Origin: Treponema sp.
GTDB taxonomy: Bacteria > Spirochaetota > Spirochaetia > Treponematales > Treponemataceae
Direction: 5' to 3'
Length of the DNA: 64,000 nt
Assembly (NCBI GenBank): GCA_017449265.1
Contig: JAFSJW010000049.1
Coordinates: 84,466 to 148,465 of the forward strand
Shown here: positions 36,418-45,005 of the stretch, piece by piece
Layout: the number at the start of each line of letters is the position of its first letter
Numbering within the stretch: the first letter of the stretch is position 1
Notes under the pieces: model-generated
What the model was told of the DNA's origin: nothing
What the model saw: the letters and a program-made list of their open reading frames with translations, nothing else
The model's database searches: none
Position numbers and translations under genes: made by a program

Positions 36418-38346
36418 TTGACGCTGCAAGAACAATACAGAATGCGTATTTTTATTTCGCTCGTTCTCTCAACGATTCTTATCGTCCTTATGCTTGTTCT
36501 TGTTTTTTTAGTTTTTAAGGGGCTTGATGCGATTGTCGCAAAACTCGTTCTGGCAGGACTTGTCCTTGTTTTGATCCTGCTCTCATTTGCATCGTGCCAA
36601 TTGTACAAAAATTGTGCTCTTGTTGGAAAATCTGAGAATTCGCAGCAGAACATAATCAATGCTTTGTGTTCCGTCTATGAGAATGTATATGTGCTGAACA
36701 CAAAGACCCACGCTCTTTCAATCTGCAAGCTGAGTTCTGTAATCGACAAAAAGTATCGGGAAGCGTTCAAGGGAATAAAATATGAGGATGCTTTTCAGAT
36801 TTACGCTGAGAACGATGTCTATGACGAGGACAGACCAATCTTCGATTCGATAAGTGATGTCGATAGCATTTTGAGCCTTGTGGGGGACGAAACAACCAAT
36901 TCTTTTATTTACCGTATTATACGCGATGACGAGATTCATTTCCAGCAGTGTTTTGTTTTCAGCGCAAATTTGAATTCAGATGAAATCATACTTGCGTTCA
37001 AAGGGGTGGACGAAATGATTTCTGAAAAACTTATGGCGGAGAGGAAGCTTACCGAATCGCATGAGAATCAAATCCTCCAGCTCAATCTGATTTCATCAAT
37101 ATCGTCAATCTACCTTACCGTGCATCTTGTGGACTTAAAAGCTGATATGGTTGCTGAAATCAATACATCAGAGCAGGTGCGGAAAATTGTCCACCAGAAC
37201 ACGGACGCTGCCAAACAAATGCACGATGTCATGGTTTACACTGTCGTTCCTGAGTATCTGGACAATGCGCTTGAATTTACTGATTTTAGTACGCTTTCCG
37301 AAAGGCTGAAGGGAAAAAAATCAATCTCGCAGGAATTCGAAGGAAAATTCAGAGGATGGTTCAGGGCTTCGTTTATTACGGTTGAATCTGAGAAAGATGG
37401 TACGCCGACTAAGGTTCTTTTCACTACGCAGCTTATTGACGATGAAAAACGCGAGGAAGAGCTTTTGTTGTCTAAGGCGAACACGGACGGGCTTACGCAT
37501 ATCTTGAACCGCAATGCGTATTCGGAGGATGTTGAGAAATACAGCTCTGGACCAATTCCCCACGACATTGTGATTGTGTCTATGGATGTGAACGGGCTGA
37601 AAAATATGAATGATACTTTCGGCCATGCCGCTGGTGATGAGCTTATATGCGGTGCCGCCAGTTGTATAACGAACGCATTCTCAAAGTACGGAAAAGTCTA
37701 CAGGACGGGCGGTGACGAGTTTCAGGCAATTATTTTTTCAGGAAGCCGCAAGCTGGCGGAGATTATGGCTGATTTTTCGGAAATGTTGCGGGACTGGAGC
37801 GGCAAGTATGTTCAGGAGCTTTCAATTTCTACAGGCTATGTTTCTCGTGCCGAAAAACCTGAGCTGAGTTTTTCCGAGATGCTCCGTCTTGCGGATCAGC
37901 GTATGTACAGTGAGAAAGAGGAATTTTACAAAAAGCGGGGAATTGACCGACGCAGCCAACAAGCGGCTTCCGATGCTCTTTTCTGCTCATACGAAAAAAT
38001 TCTGAAAATCGATTTGGACACGCAGAAATTTATGTTCATTCATCCTCATTTTGAAAACGGAAATCCGTTTTTGAATTTCGATGAAATATCACATGTTTTT
38101 GAGTTTTTGAAGAAAGCCGGTGACTTTTTGCTGACCGATGAGGAAAAAGTCGGTAAGTGCCTTGATATAGATTACTTGCGGGCGTATTTTTCGAGCGGAA
38201 AGAAAAATTTCTCAATCCGCTACAAGAAAAAAATTGGCGGAGCATTTCAGAATATGCTTATGGAAATAATCGCCGCGCCTGAGTATTCGACCGAAAATCA
38301 GATTGTTTTCCTTTACATCAAGAATATTGAGAAGCAGGATTTGTAG
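36418..38346 (+). CDS. Membrane GGDEF diguanylate cyclase with repeated sensor modules
   Basis: 642 residues; TTG start after TAGGAG. Two N-terminal TM helices (about 10-60). A cytoplasmic PAS-like module (about 75-205: VYENVYVLNTKTHALSICKLSS), then a second (about 215-345: SSISSIYLTVHLVDLKADMVAEI), the GGDEF domain (about 355-510) with the intact active site TGGDEF, and a third related module (about 520-642: YEKILKIDLDTQKFMFI). It should make c-di-GMP. No RxxD inhibitory site precedes GGDEF. No EAL domain. It lies 24 bases after ptsI, probably cotranscribed, which may tie it to PTS state (inference). Confidence 0.9.
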   Translation: MTLQEQYRMRIFISLVLSTILIVLMLVLVFLVFKGLDAIVAKLVLAGLVLVLILLSFASCQLYKNCALVGKSENSQQNIINALCSVYENVYVLNTKTHALSICKLSSVIDKKYREAFKGIKYEDAFQIYAENDVYDEDRPIFDSISDVDSILSLVGDETTNSFIYRIIRDDEIHFQQCFVFSANLNSDEIILAFKGVDEMISEKLMAERKLTESHENQILQLNLISSISSIYLTVHLVDLKADMVAEINTSEQVRKIVHQNTDAAKQMHDVMVYTVVPEYLDNALEFTDFSTLSERLKGKKSISQEFEGKFRGWFRASFITVESEKDGTPTKVLFTTQLIDDEKREEELLLSKANTDGLTHILNRNAYSEDVEKYSSGPIPHDIVIVSMDVNGLKNMNDTFGHAAGDELICGAASCITNAFSKYGKVYRTGGDEFQAIIFSGSRKLAEIMADFSEMLRDWSGKYVQELSISTGYVSRAEKPELSFSEMLRLADQRMYSEKEEFYKKRGIDRRSQQAASDALFCSYEKILKIDLDTQKFMFIHPHFENGNPFLNFDEISHVFEFLKKAGDFLLTDEEKVGKCLDIDYLRAYFSSGKKNFSIRYKKKIGGAFQNMLMEIIAAPEYSTENQIVFLYIKNIEKQDL

Positions 38347-38374
38347 GCAATTGTTTTTTACTGCAATATGCGTG

Positions 38375-38403
38375 TTGAATCGCTGTTTTATAAAAGGTAT
38401 AAT
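38375..38403 (+). promoter_or_regulatory. Promoter of the citrate synthase gene
   Basis: TTGAAT (38375-38380), 17-base spacer, TATAAT (38398-38403). The element at 38405 begins inside the transcribed leader, directly after the -10. Confidence 0.7.
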
Positions 38404-38404
38404 A

Positions 38405-38457
38405 GAGCTATTTGGAAAATTGATTTTCTAATCGAAAATCCAGTTTCCGAACAACTC
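38405..38457. mobile_element. Diverged MITE-like hairpin, copy F
   Basis: Outer arms GAGCTATTTGGAAA and TTTCCGAACAACTC pair imperfectly, inner arms GATTTTC/GAAAATC perfectly. The TA on its left is part of the TATAAT box. In the leader of the citrate synthase mRNA it would form a long stem-loop 30 bases before the start. Confidence 0.5.
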
Positions 38458-38489
38458 AAATTACTGGAATATTTTTATTTTGAGGTGCG

Positions 38490-39848
38490 ATGATGACAGA
38501 GAATGAGAGCCTTTTTATCGGAAGGTTGTCTGTTTTGGCGGAACGAAATGACCCTATAGACCCAAGCCTTTATTCAAAATTTGATGTGAAGCGCGGGCTG
38601 CGCAATGCAAACGGAACTGGTGTACTTGTTGGTCTTACGAGCATTGGAGATGTTGTCGGATATGAGATGAAGGATGGCAATAAAATCGCAATCCCCGGAA
38701 AGCTTATTTACCGTGGCTACAACATTGAGGATTTGATAAATGACGCGCAGGTCCACAATGATTTTGCATACGAGCAGTGTGTTTACCTCCTTTTGTTCGG
38801 CGAGCTTCCGACTCAGCACGCGCTTGACAATTTTAAGGAGCTTCTGGGAATGAAGCGCAATCTTCCTGACAATTTTACGGAAGATATGATTATGAAAGCC
38901 CCGTCGAGCGACATAATGAACAAGCTGGCGCGCGGTGTTCTTGCCTCTTACTCATACGATGTGAATCCTGAGGACAAGAGCATTTCAAATGTCCTCCGTC
39001 AGAGTATAGAGCTTATCTCGCGCTTTTCAACGCTGGCGGCTTATGCTTATCAGGCTAAGAGGCGATTTTTTGACGGAAAGTCCATGTATATTCACAATCC
39101 GCTTCCGAACTTGTCAACGGCAGAAAACTTTTTGCGCCTTATCAGGAACGACAAGTCGTACACGGAGGAAGAGGCAAAGCTCCTTGACCTTGCGTTAATC
39201 CTTCATGCCGAGCATGGTGGCGGAAACAATTCTTCTCTCACGGTTCATGTTGTTTCATCGGCTGACACTGACACTTATTCTGCAATTGCGGCGGCAGTCG
39301 GCTCTCTGAAAGGGCGCAGGCATGGTGGCGCGAACATTCAGGTTATGGAGATGATGGACGACATCAAGCAGCATGTTAAGGACTGGTCGAACGAGGAAGA
39401 GGTCAGAAGGTATCTCAGAAAAATCGTGAACAAGGAAGCGTTCAATCGCACAGGACTCATTTACGGTCTTGGTCATGCAGTTTACACAATCAGTGACCCG
39501 CGCGCAGTCTTGCTCAGGGACAAAGCTGCGCATCTTGCGGAAGTCAAGGGACTTACCGAAGAATACAATTTGTATAAGCTGATTGAGAAACTCGGGCCTG
39601 AGGTTCTTTACGAGAAAATCGGCGACAAGAAAAAAATCTGCGCGAATGTGGACTTGTACTCTGGTTTCGTTTACTCGATGCTCAATATTCCGCGCGCCCT
39701 TTACACTCCGCTTTTTGCAATTTCAAGAATTGCTGGCTGGAGCGCGCATAGAATTGAGGAGATAGTTGCCGGAGGACGAATCTACCGTCCTGCATATAAG
39801 AGCATTTGTGAAGAAAAAACATACATTCCTATCGAAAATAGGGTATAA
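38490..39848 (+). CDS. gltA: Citrate synthase
   Basis: 452 residues; condenses acetyl-CoA and oxaloacetate. Typical motifs: IPGKLIYRGYNIEDLI, YLLLFGELPT, LILHAEHGGGNNSSLTVHVV (catalytic His), SLKGRRHGGANIQVMEMM and YGLGHAVYTISDPRA (second His and CoA region), IARIAGWSAHRIEE near the end. Length is near the long bacterial type; an N-terminal extension of about 45 residues precedes the core. Methylcitrate synthase cannot be excluded but no prp genes are present. Starts ATGATG; either could serve (AGGTG upstream). Confidence 0.93.
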   Translation: MMTENESLFIGRLSVLAERNDPIDPSLYSKFDVKRGLRNANGTGVLVGLTSIGDVVGYEMKDGNKIAIPGKLIYRGYNIEDLINDAQVHNDFAYEQCVYLLLFGELPTQHALDNFKELLGMKRNLPDNFTEDMIMKAPSSDIMNKLARGVLASYSYDVNPEDKSISNVLRQSIELISRFSTLAAYAYQAKRRFFDGKSMYIHNPLPNLSTAENFLRLIRNDKSYTEEEAKLLDLALILHAEHGGGNNSSLTVHVVSSADTDTYSAIAAAVGSLKGRRHGGANIQVMEMMDDIKQHVKDWSNEEEVRRYLRKIVNKEAFNRTGLIYGLGHAVYTISDPRAVLLRDKAAHLAEVKGLTEEYNLYKLIEKLGPEVLYEKIGDKKKICANVDLYSGFVYSMLNIPRALYTPLFAISRIAGWSAHRIEEIVAGGRIYRPAYKSICEEKTYIPIENRV

Positions 39849-39950
39849 TAATATTGAGGTTGTTGAGTTTTCTTTCCTCTGTCTGTCTGGCAGACGGAGG
39901 AAGATTAAAATGACCTTAAAATTACAAAATCCTAAGTAGAGAGGTACTTT

Positions 39951-40325
39951 ATGGCAACGTTTTTTAGATGCAAAAAATGCGGAAAAATCATTACGATTTT
40001 GAATTCAGGTTCGCCTGTGACTGTATGTTGCGGTGAGGAAATGTATGAACTTAAAGCGAACACTACCGATGGCGCAACGGAAAAGCATGTTCCTGTAATC
40101 GAAAAAAACGGCAATATGGTGAAGATAAAAATCGGTTCTGCCGTTCACCCTATGGAAAAAGACCATTATATCCAGTGGGTTGCCATTGAGACCGAAAAAG
40201 GCGTTCAGATAAAATTCCTTTCCCCGGGACAGTCTCCGGAAGCGATTTTTGTGCTTGAGCAGGAAAATCTTGTTGCAGCTTATGAATATTGCAACAAGCA
40301 CGGTCTTTGGAAGGCTGGGGCGTAG
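39951..40325 (+). CDS. dfx: Desulfoferrodoxin (superoxide reductase)
   Basis: 124 residues, two-iron superoxide reductase that turns superoxide into peroxide without making oxygen, typical of anaerobes. N-terminal FeS4 site: Cys7, Cys10, Cys26, Cys27. Catalytic iron site: His46 (EKHVPV, with Lys45), His66 (AVHPM), His72 (KDHYIQW), Cys114 and His117 (YEYCNKHGLW). All ligands are present. AGAGAGG precedes the ATG. In the gap before it lies a CCTC.GTCTG hairpin (about 39880-39904). Partners for electrons and peroxide removal (FprA, GPx, TrxR-like) lie further along. Confidence 0.97.
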   Translation: MATFFRCKKCGKIITILNSGSPVTVCCGEEMYELKANTTDGATEKHVPVIEKNGNMVKIKIGSAVHPMEKDHYIQWVAIETEKGVQIKFLSPGQSPEAIFVLEQENLVAAYEYCNKHGLWKAGA

Positions 40326-40349
40326 AAAAATACAGAAAATTATGGCTGT

Positions 40350-40374
40350 CACATTGGAGAAAATCTCCAATGTG
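40350..40374. repeat. Perfect 11-bp triloop hairpin
   Basis: CACATTGGAGA-AAA-TCTCCAATGTG, 24 bases after the dfx stop. Same design (10-11-bp perfect stem, 3-base loop) as the hairpins at 31989-32125. No T run follows, so it is not a standard terminator. Confidence 0.6.
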
Positions 40375-40521
40375 CGCTTTCGCCAGAATAGGGCGGTGAG
40401 GCTTTCGGTTACTGAGCCTGTTAAAGTATTAGAATCACCTCTATTTTTTTTAAGACTGTTTTCATGCCTGATAATTGAAATTTTCTTTTAAATACTACTG
40501 AATCCATGCGATAATATAAGA

Positions 40522-42570
40522 ATGAAGCTGAAAAAAACACTTGGGAAGAAAAATTCGATTTTACGCCAGATTCTTTTGCCTGTTGTAGTTATTCTCGTGT
40601 GTCTTACGGGTCTGATTATCGGAAGTGTGATTTATATATTCTCTTCTTCGTACACAACGGAAATCAATACACAAAATGAGCATACTGCCTCTTACATTGC
40701 CGAGACCGTCACAAATTTTATGGACGGCGCATATAATATCACGGATGAAATCGGGCATAATCCGTATGTAATAGAAATGGACGGGCGAAAGCAGGAGTCT
40801 GTACTTGTTTCTGCGGTGCAGCGAAATCCCTACATAGAGCTTGCATATATTGTCGATATGAAAGGAATGCAGACCGCCCGCTCATCCGGAAAGTGCGGTG
40901 ACAGAAGCGGCAGATGGTGGTTCAAGCAGATGATGGCAACAAAAAAGCCTTTCATCTCAAAGTCGTACTATTCTCTTTCTACAAATATGCCGTGCGCATC
41001 GATTTTTATTCCGATTGTGCAGGAAAACAAAATAATGGCTCTTTCTTGCTCAGATTTGAAGCTGGATTATCTTACTTCGCTCGTAGAAAAATACACTTCC
41101 AAAAGCAGCGGAAAATTTTCTTTTATCATTGATGGAGAAGGTGTTGTGGTGGCACATCCTGACCGTCATTTTATTGAAGAATTGTATAATTATAAGACCA
41201 TGACTCGCACGGTGACCGAAAAAAATGTGGATGGTTCAATTAAAAAAGATGAATTTGGGCAGGTTGTCACAAAAGAAGAGCAGTTTGAGGTTGATACAAA
41301 GTTTTCTGAGGCAATAAAAAATCTTCTTTCTGGCAAGAGCGGGACGGAAATGGTGAGCATAGACGGAATCAAACACTTTGTGGCATGGTCGCCGGTAAAG
41401 CTCAAAGGCGATTCCGTAAACTGGGGCGTAATTACTGTTCAGAAGGAGAAATTGGCTTTTTCGGTGATGTACAGAATTGTAAGGATAATGCTTATTATTG
41501 CGGGGCTGGCACTTGTAGGCTCCATACTCATTGTGATTGTTCTTGCAAAAAAAATTTCAAATCCGATTACGAAAATCTGCTCAATAATCGATGATAATGT
41601 GGACTTGCTTATTTCGGGAGAAAGCAAAAAGCTAAAACGCATTGATATAGAGAGCACGGACGAAATCGGTGATGTTGCTGAAGGCTTTAATACATTCGGT
41701 GAAAAATTGAGCGAAACGATGCAGCAAATTCATGATTCGCAGGAAAATGAACGCAAAATCAGCGCGACTCTTTTTGAGGAAGCTCAGAACTTGGTTGTAT
41801 CCGCAAAGGAAACGGCCGCCACTTCCCAGGACTCTTCGGCGGCGGTCAAAGAAATCGTTGCGACTATGGAGGATACGAACGACCTTTCCGAGAATATCTC
41901 CCGAAAAATCAAGGATGTTTCAACGGTGGCAGGCATTACTTCCGCCGATGTTGCGGACGGAGTTTTGCAGATTGAGCTGAATGTGAACCAGCTGCACGAT
42001 ATTTTCGACGCAAATCAGGGAACAATAGATGGAATCAAGAACCTGAGCGAAAAAATCGAGAGCATCTGGGATATAGTTTCCCTCATAACAAATGTGGCGG
42101 ATCAGGCGAAAATCATCGCGTTTAATGCAGAGCTTGAGGCGAGTACGGCGGGTGAGGCAGGAAAGAGCTTCCGAATCGTTGCGAACGAAATCCGCCGCCT
42201 TTCTGACGGAATCATAGACGGAACGCGCGAAATCAAAGAGAAAATCACCGAAATTCAGCAGTCCTCCGACACGCTTATACTTTCTTCTGAGAGCAGCACG
42301 GCAAAAATCAACGCTGGCTATGAAACCGCACGGGGATTGGACGAGAAATTTGCCAGCATAAAGAAATCAGCGGAAATCACTGCGAAAAGCGCGGATGACA
42401 TAGCAGACATAATTCAGCAGCAGACAAACGCGAGCGAGCAGATTCTTATCGCAATCAAAGAAATTGCATCCGGCGTAGAGAGCTTCTCTGTTGCGACGGA
42501 CAATATTTCAAACGCGGCGGAGAATGTGCGAAAAATTAGTGAGAATTTAAACAATGCAAGCAATGAATAA
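40522..42570 (+). CDS. Chemoreceptor with divergent signalling tip (first of tandem pair)
   Basis: 682 residues. TM1 about 15-40, extracytoplasmic Cache sensor about 45-310 (AYIVDMKGMQTARSSGKCGDRSGRWWFKQM; VVAHPDRHFIEELYNYKTM), TM2 about 318-342, HAMP about 345-400, then a signalling coiled coil whose hairpin reads DQAKIIAFNAELEASTAGEAGKSFRIVANEIRRL instead of the usual [16 protein letters not shown]. It is therefore an MCP homologue with an altered CheA/CheW-contact tip. A TGC-GATAAT extended -10 lies six bases before the ATG with no Shine-Dalgarno. It overlaps the next receptor gene by 17 bases. Confidence 0.88.
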   Translation: MKLKKTLGKKNSILRQILLPVVVILVCLTGLIIGSVIYIFSSSYTTEINTQNEHTASYIAETVTNFMDGAYNITDEIGHNPYVIEMDGRKQESVLVSAVQRNPYIELAYIVDMKGMQTARSSGKCGDRSGRWWFKQMMATKKPFISKSYYSLSTNMPCASIFIPIVQENKIMALSCSDLKLDYLTSLVEKYTSKSSGKFSFIIDGEGVVVAHPDRHFIEELYNYKTMTRTVTEKNVDGSIKKDEFGQVVTKEEQFEVDTKFSEAIKNLLSGKSGTEMVSIDGIKHFVAWSPVKLKGDSVNWGVITVQKEKLAFSVMYRIVRIMLIIAGLALVGSILIVIVLAKKISNPITKICSIIDDNVDLLISGESKKLKRIDIESTDEIGDVAEGFNTFGEKLSETMQQIHDSQENERKISATLFEEAQNLVVSAKETAATSQDSSAAVKEIVATMEDTNDLSENISRKIKDVSTVAGITSADVADGVLQIELNVNQLHDIFDANQGTIDGIKNLSEKIESIWDIVSLITNVADQAKIIAFNAELEASTAGEAGKSFRIVANEIRRLSDGIIDGTREIKEKITEIQQSSDTLILSSESSTAKINAGYETARGLDEKFASIKKSAEITAKSADDIADIIQQQTNASEQILIAIKEIASGVESFSVATDNISNAAENVRKISENLNNASNE

Positions 42571-44422
42571 TAAAAAAAATCTTTTTGCTTCGGTTTTCTC
42601 GATTATTCTTGTCTTAGTGTTTCTTTGTATTGGCTACAACATTATCTCAAACCAGAACGCGAAGCGTAACATATCGCAAATTCTCCGCAAAGAAATTTCT
42701 GTTCGTGGCGTAACTTTGGAAAATGATATTCAGACGGATATTGCCATTGCCAAAAAATTGATTACATCCCAGCTCATCATTAATTTTTTTCAGAATCCGT
42801 CCGATGCGATTTTCAGACCGACTGCGCTTAAAGAGATGAGCAGTTATCAGGCTGCTTTTTCCTCGAAAAATATATTTTGGATTTCAGATGCGGACAAACT
42901 GTACTATTACAACGGTGAATATGTGTACACTCTTGACCCGAAGCTTCCCGAAAGCGCGTGGTACGAACAAGCCTTAAATGGCGAGAAAAACCTTTCGTTC
43001 AATATGAGTTATGACATCGGAGTAAAAAAAATGCAGCTGTGGATTAACGCCATCGTTAAAAATGGCACTGTTCCGGTGGGAATCACAGGGACGGGAATCA
43101 CGCTGAACACTTTTATTGAAAAATGCTTTCTGGGACTTGACGAATCATTTACCTACTGTCTTTTCAATGAGAGAAAGGAAATCACGGGAGCGGTTGACAA
43201 GAGCCTTCTTGATACATTGACCCATATTGAGGATGTATTTGGGAAGGAAATTCAGTTTGACAAAATCATGCAAAAGGCGAAAGTCGCTGCCGCAGGAAAA
43301 AATCCAGATGCGTATCTTTTTACGGTGAATGCGAAAGAACGCGGTGCAATTTGTTATCTTCCAAGTTATGACTGGTATTTTATCGCAACCGCCCCCATTT
43401 CTGCCGGCAGAGAAAAAGGCATATCAGCGTTGCTGGGCATAATGGTCTTTTTGTGGTTTGTCTTTATTTTTATAATTCTTTTCATCTCAAAAATGCAGGT
43501 CACAATGGAAAAAGTTCGGCAAGCACACGAAAAAGAAAAAGAGATGATGGCAAAAATCAACAGCGCGCGCCAAAAGGAGCTTGCTCGTCAGGAAAAAGAA
43601 CATAAAATCAGTGCGACTCTTTTTGAGGCAGCCCAGAATCTTGCGATTTCCACAAAGAAAACATCTGAGACTTCGCAGGATTCTTCTGCGGCAGTAAAGG
43701 AAATCGTTGCCACGATGGAGGACACGAACGAACTTTTCGAGAACATCTCAAAGAAAATTAAGGATGTTTCTGGTGTTGCAAACTCAACTTCTTCCGATGT
43801 AGTGGACGGAGTTACCCAAATCGAGCTGAATGTAAAGCAGTTGCGAGATATTTCTGCCGCGAACAAGGAAACAATTGACGAAATCAGGAATCTTGACGAC
43901 AAAATCAAGAGCATTTGGGACATTGTTTCGCTTATCAACAATGTTGCGGATCAGGCAAAAATCATTGCGTTCAATGCAGAGCTTGAGGCGAGTACTGCGG
44001 GCGAGGCCGGAAAAAGCTTCCGAATCGTTGCGAACGAAATCCGTCGTCTTTCCGATGGAATTATTAGCGGAACGCGCGAAATCAAAGACAAAATCACCGA
44101 AATTCAGCATTCTTCCGATAATTTGATTCAGACTTCGGAGAGCAGCACAGAAAAAATCAATGTTGGTTACGCGAATGCGCGGACTTTGGGCAAAAAATTC
44201 GACAGCATAAAAAAATCTGCGGAAATTACTGCGAAAAGCGCGGATGACATTGCGGATATAATCCAGCAGCAGACAGGCGCGAGCGAGCAGATTCTTATTG
44301 CAATCAGGAAAATTGCATCCGGCGTGGAAGATTTTACTGTTGCGACGGACAATATTTCAAACGCGGCTGAGAGTGTGCGTAAAATCAGCGAGGATTTGAA
44401 CAACGCTGGTCAAGCCAAATAG
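42554..44422 (+). CDS. Chemoreceptor with divergent signalling tip (second of tandem pair)
   Basis: 622 residues (an ATG at 42563 is an alternative start). TM1 about 10-30, extracytoplasmic Cache-like sensor about 35-285 (ISDADKLYYYNGEYVYTLDP, LPESAWYEQALNG), TM2 about 290-315, no obvious HAMP, charged coiled coil, and a signalling domain nearly identical to that of the previous gene, with the same DQAKIIAFNAELEASTAGEAGKS tip. The sensors of the two differ, so they arose by duplication with sensor divergence and may form mixed arrays. The overlap implies coupled synthesis. Ligand unknown. Confidence 0.88.
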   Translation: MQAMNNKKNLFASVFSIILVLVFLCIGYNIISNQNAKRNISQILRKEISVRGVTLENDIQTDIAIAKKLITSQLIINFFQNPSDAIFRPTALKEMSSYQAAFSSKNIFWISDADKLYYYNGEYVYTLDPKLPESAWYEQALNGEKNLSFNMSYDIGVKKMQLWINAIVKNGTVPVGITGTGITLNTFIEKCFLGLDESFTYCLFNERKEITGAVDKSLLDTLTHIEDVFGKEIQFDKIMQKAKVAAAGKNPDAYLFTVNAKERGAICYLPSYDWYFIATAPISAGREKGISALLGIMVFLWFVFIFIILFISKMQVTMEKVRQAHEKEKEMMAKINSARQKELARQEKEHKISATLFEAAQNLAISTKKTSETSQDSSAAVKEIVATMEDTNELFENISKKIKDVSGVANSTSSDVVDGVTQIELNVKQLRDISAANKETIDEIRNLDDKIKSIWDIVSLINNVADQAKIIAFNAELEASTAGEAGKSFRIVANEIRRLSDGIISGTREIKDKITEIQHSSDNLIQTSESSTEKINVGYANARTLGKKFDSIKKSAEITAKSADDIADIIQQQTGASEQILIAIRKIASGVEDFTVATDNISNAAESVRKISEDLNNAGQAK

Positions 44423-44521
44423 CTCATTTCGGCAGGCTCAATGACCTTGCACAGAACTTATCGGACAACCATGACTGACTTTTTTTGCGAAGTTTTCTAT
44501 TGAAAATTGTGTGAAATCGTG

Positions 44522-44541
44522 TAGAATACAATTAAATTGGA
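44522..44541 (+). promoter_or_regulatory. OhrR-type operator overlapping a -10 box
   Basis: TACAATTAAATTGGA (44527-44541) matches 14 of 15 positions of the OhrR half-operator known from Bacillus (TACAATTAAATTGTA). It overlaps the last base of a TAGAAT -10 box (44522-44527), as expected for autorepression. Confidence 0.6.
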
Positions 44542-44558
44542 TTATTGAAAAACAGAAT

Positions 44559-44990
44559 ATGAACTATGATTCTTTGAAACTTGAAAATCAACTCTGCTTT
44601 CCGCTTTATGCCGCAAGCAGAGAGATTTTGCGGAAATACACGCCGCTTTTGAAAAAAATTGACCTTACCTACACACAGTACATTGTTATGATGGTTTTGT
44701 GGGAAAAAAACGAGCTTACGGTAGGCGAGCTGGGAAAAAAACTTTACCTTGACACAGGAACTCTCTCTCCGCTCCTTAAAGCAATGGAAGGAAAAGAGCT
44801 GCTTACCAGAAGCAGAAGCCAGACAGATGAGCGGGTAGTAACGGTAAAAATCACCGAAAAAGGCAAAAATCTTAGGAATGAGGCCGTATGCGTCCCTGAA
44901 CAAATGGGAAAATGTATAAATCTCACTCAGGACGAAGCAAAAGTCTTGTACAGAATCTTGTACAAAATAATTGCTATCCAGGACGAATAA
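44559..44990 (+). CDS. ohrR: OhrR-like MarR-family organic-hydroperoxide sensor
   Basis: 143 residues from the ATG at 44559; an in-frame start at 44511 would read through the promoter. MarR winged helix. The N-terminus LKLENQLCFPLYAASREI matches OhrR closely, with the peroxidatic Cys at 13, and LTYTQYIVMMVLWEKNELTVGELGKKLYLDTGTLSPLLKAME is the DNA-binding region. OhrR releases DNA when Cys is oxidised by organic peroxides. A matching operator lies upstream. No ohr gene is adjacent; the glutathione peroxidase gene 4 kb away is a possible target. Confidence 0.88.
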   Translation: MNYDSLKLENQLCFPLYAASREILRKYTPLLKKIDLTYTQYIVMMVLWEKNELTVGELGKKLYLDTGTLSPLLKAMEGKELLTRSRSQTDERVVTVKITEKGKNLRNEAVCVPEQMGKCINLTQDEAKVLYRILYKIIAIQDE

Positions 44991-45005
44991 ACAAAATCTG
45001 GAAAA

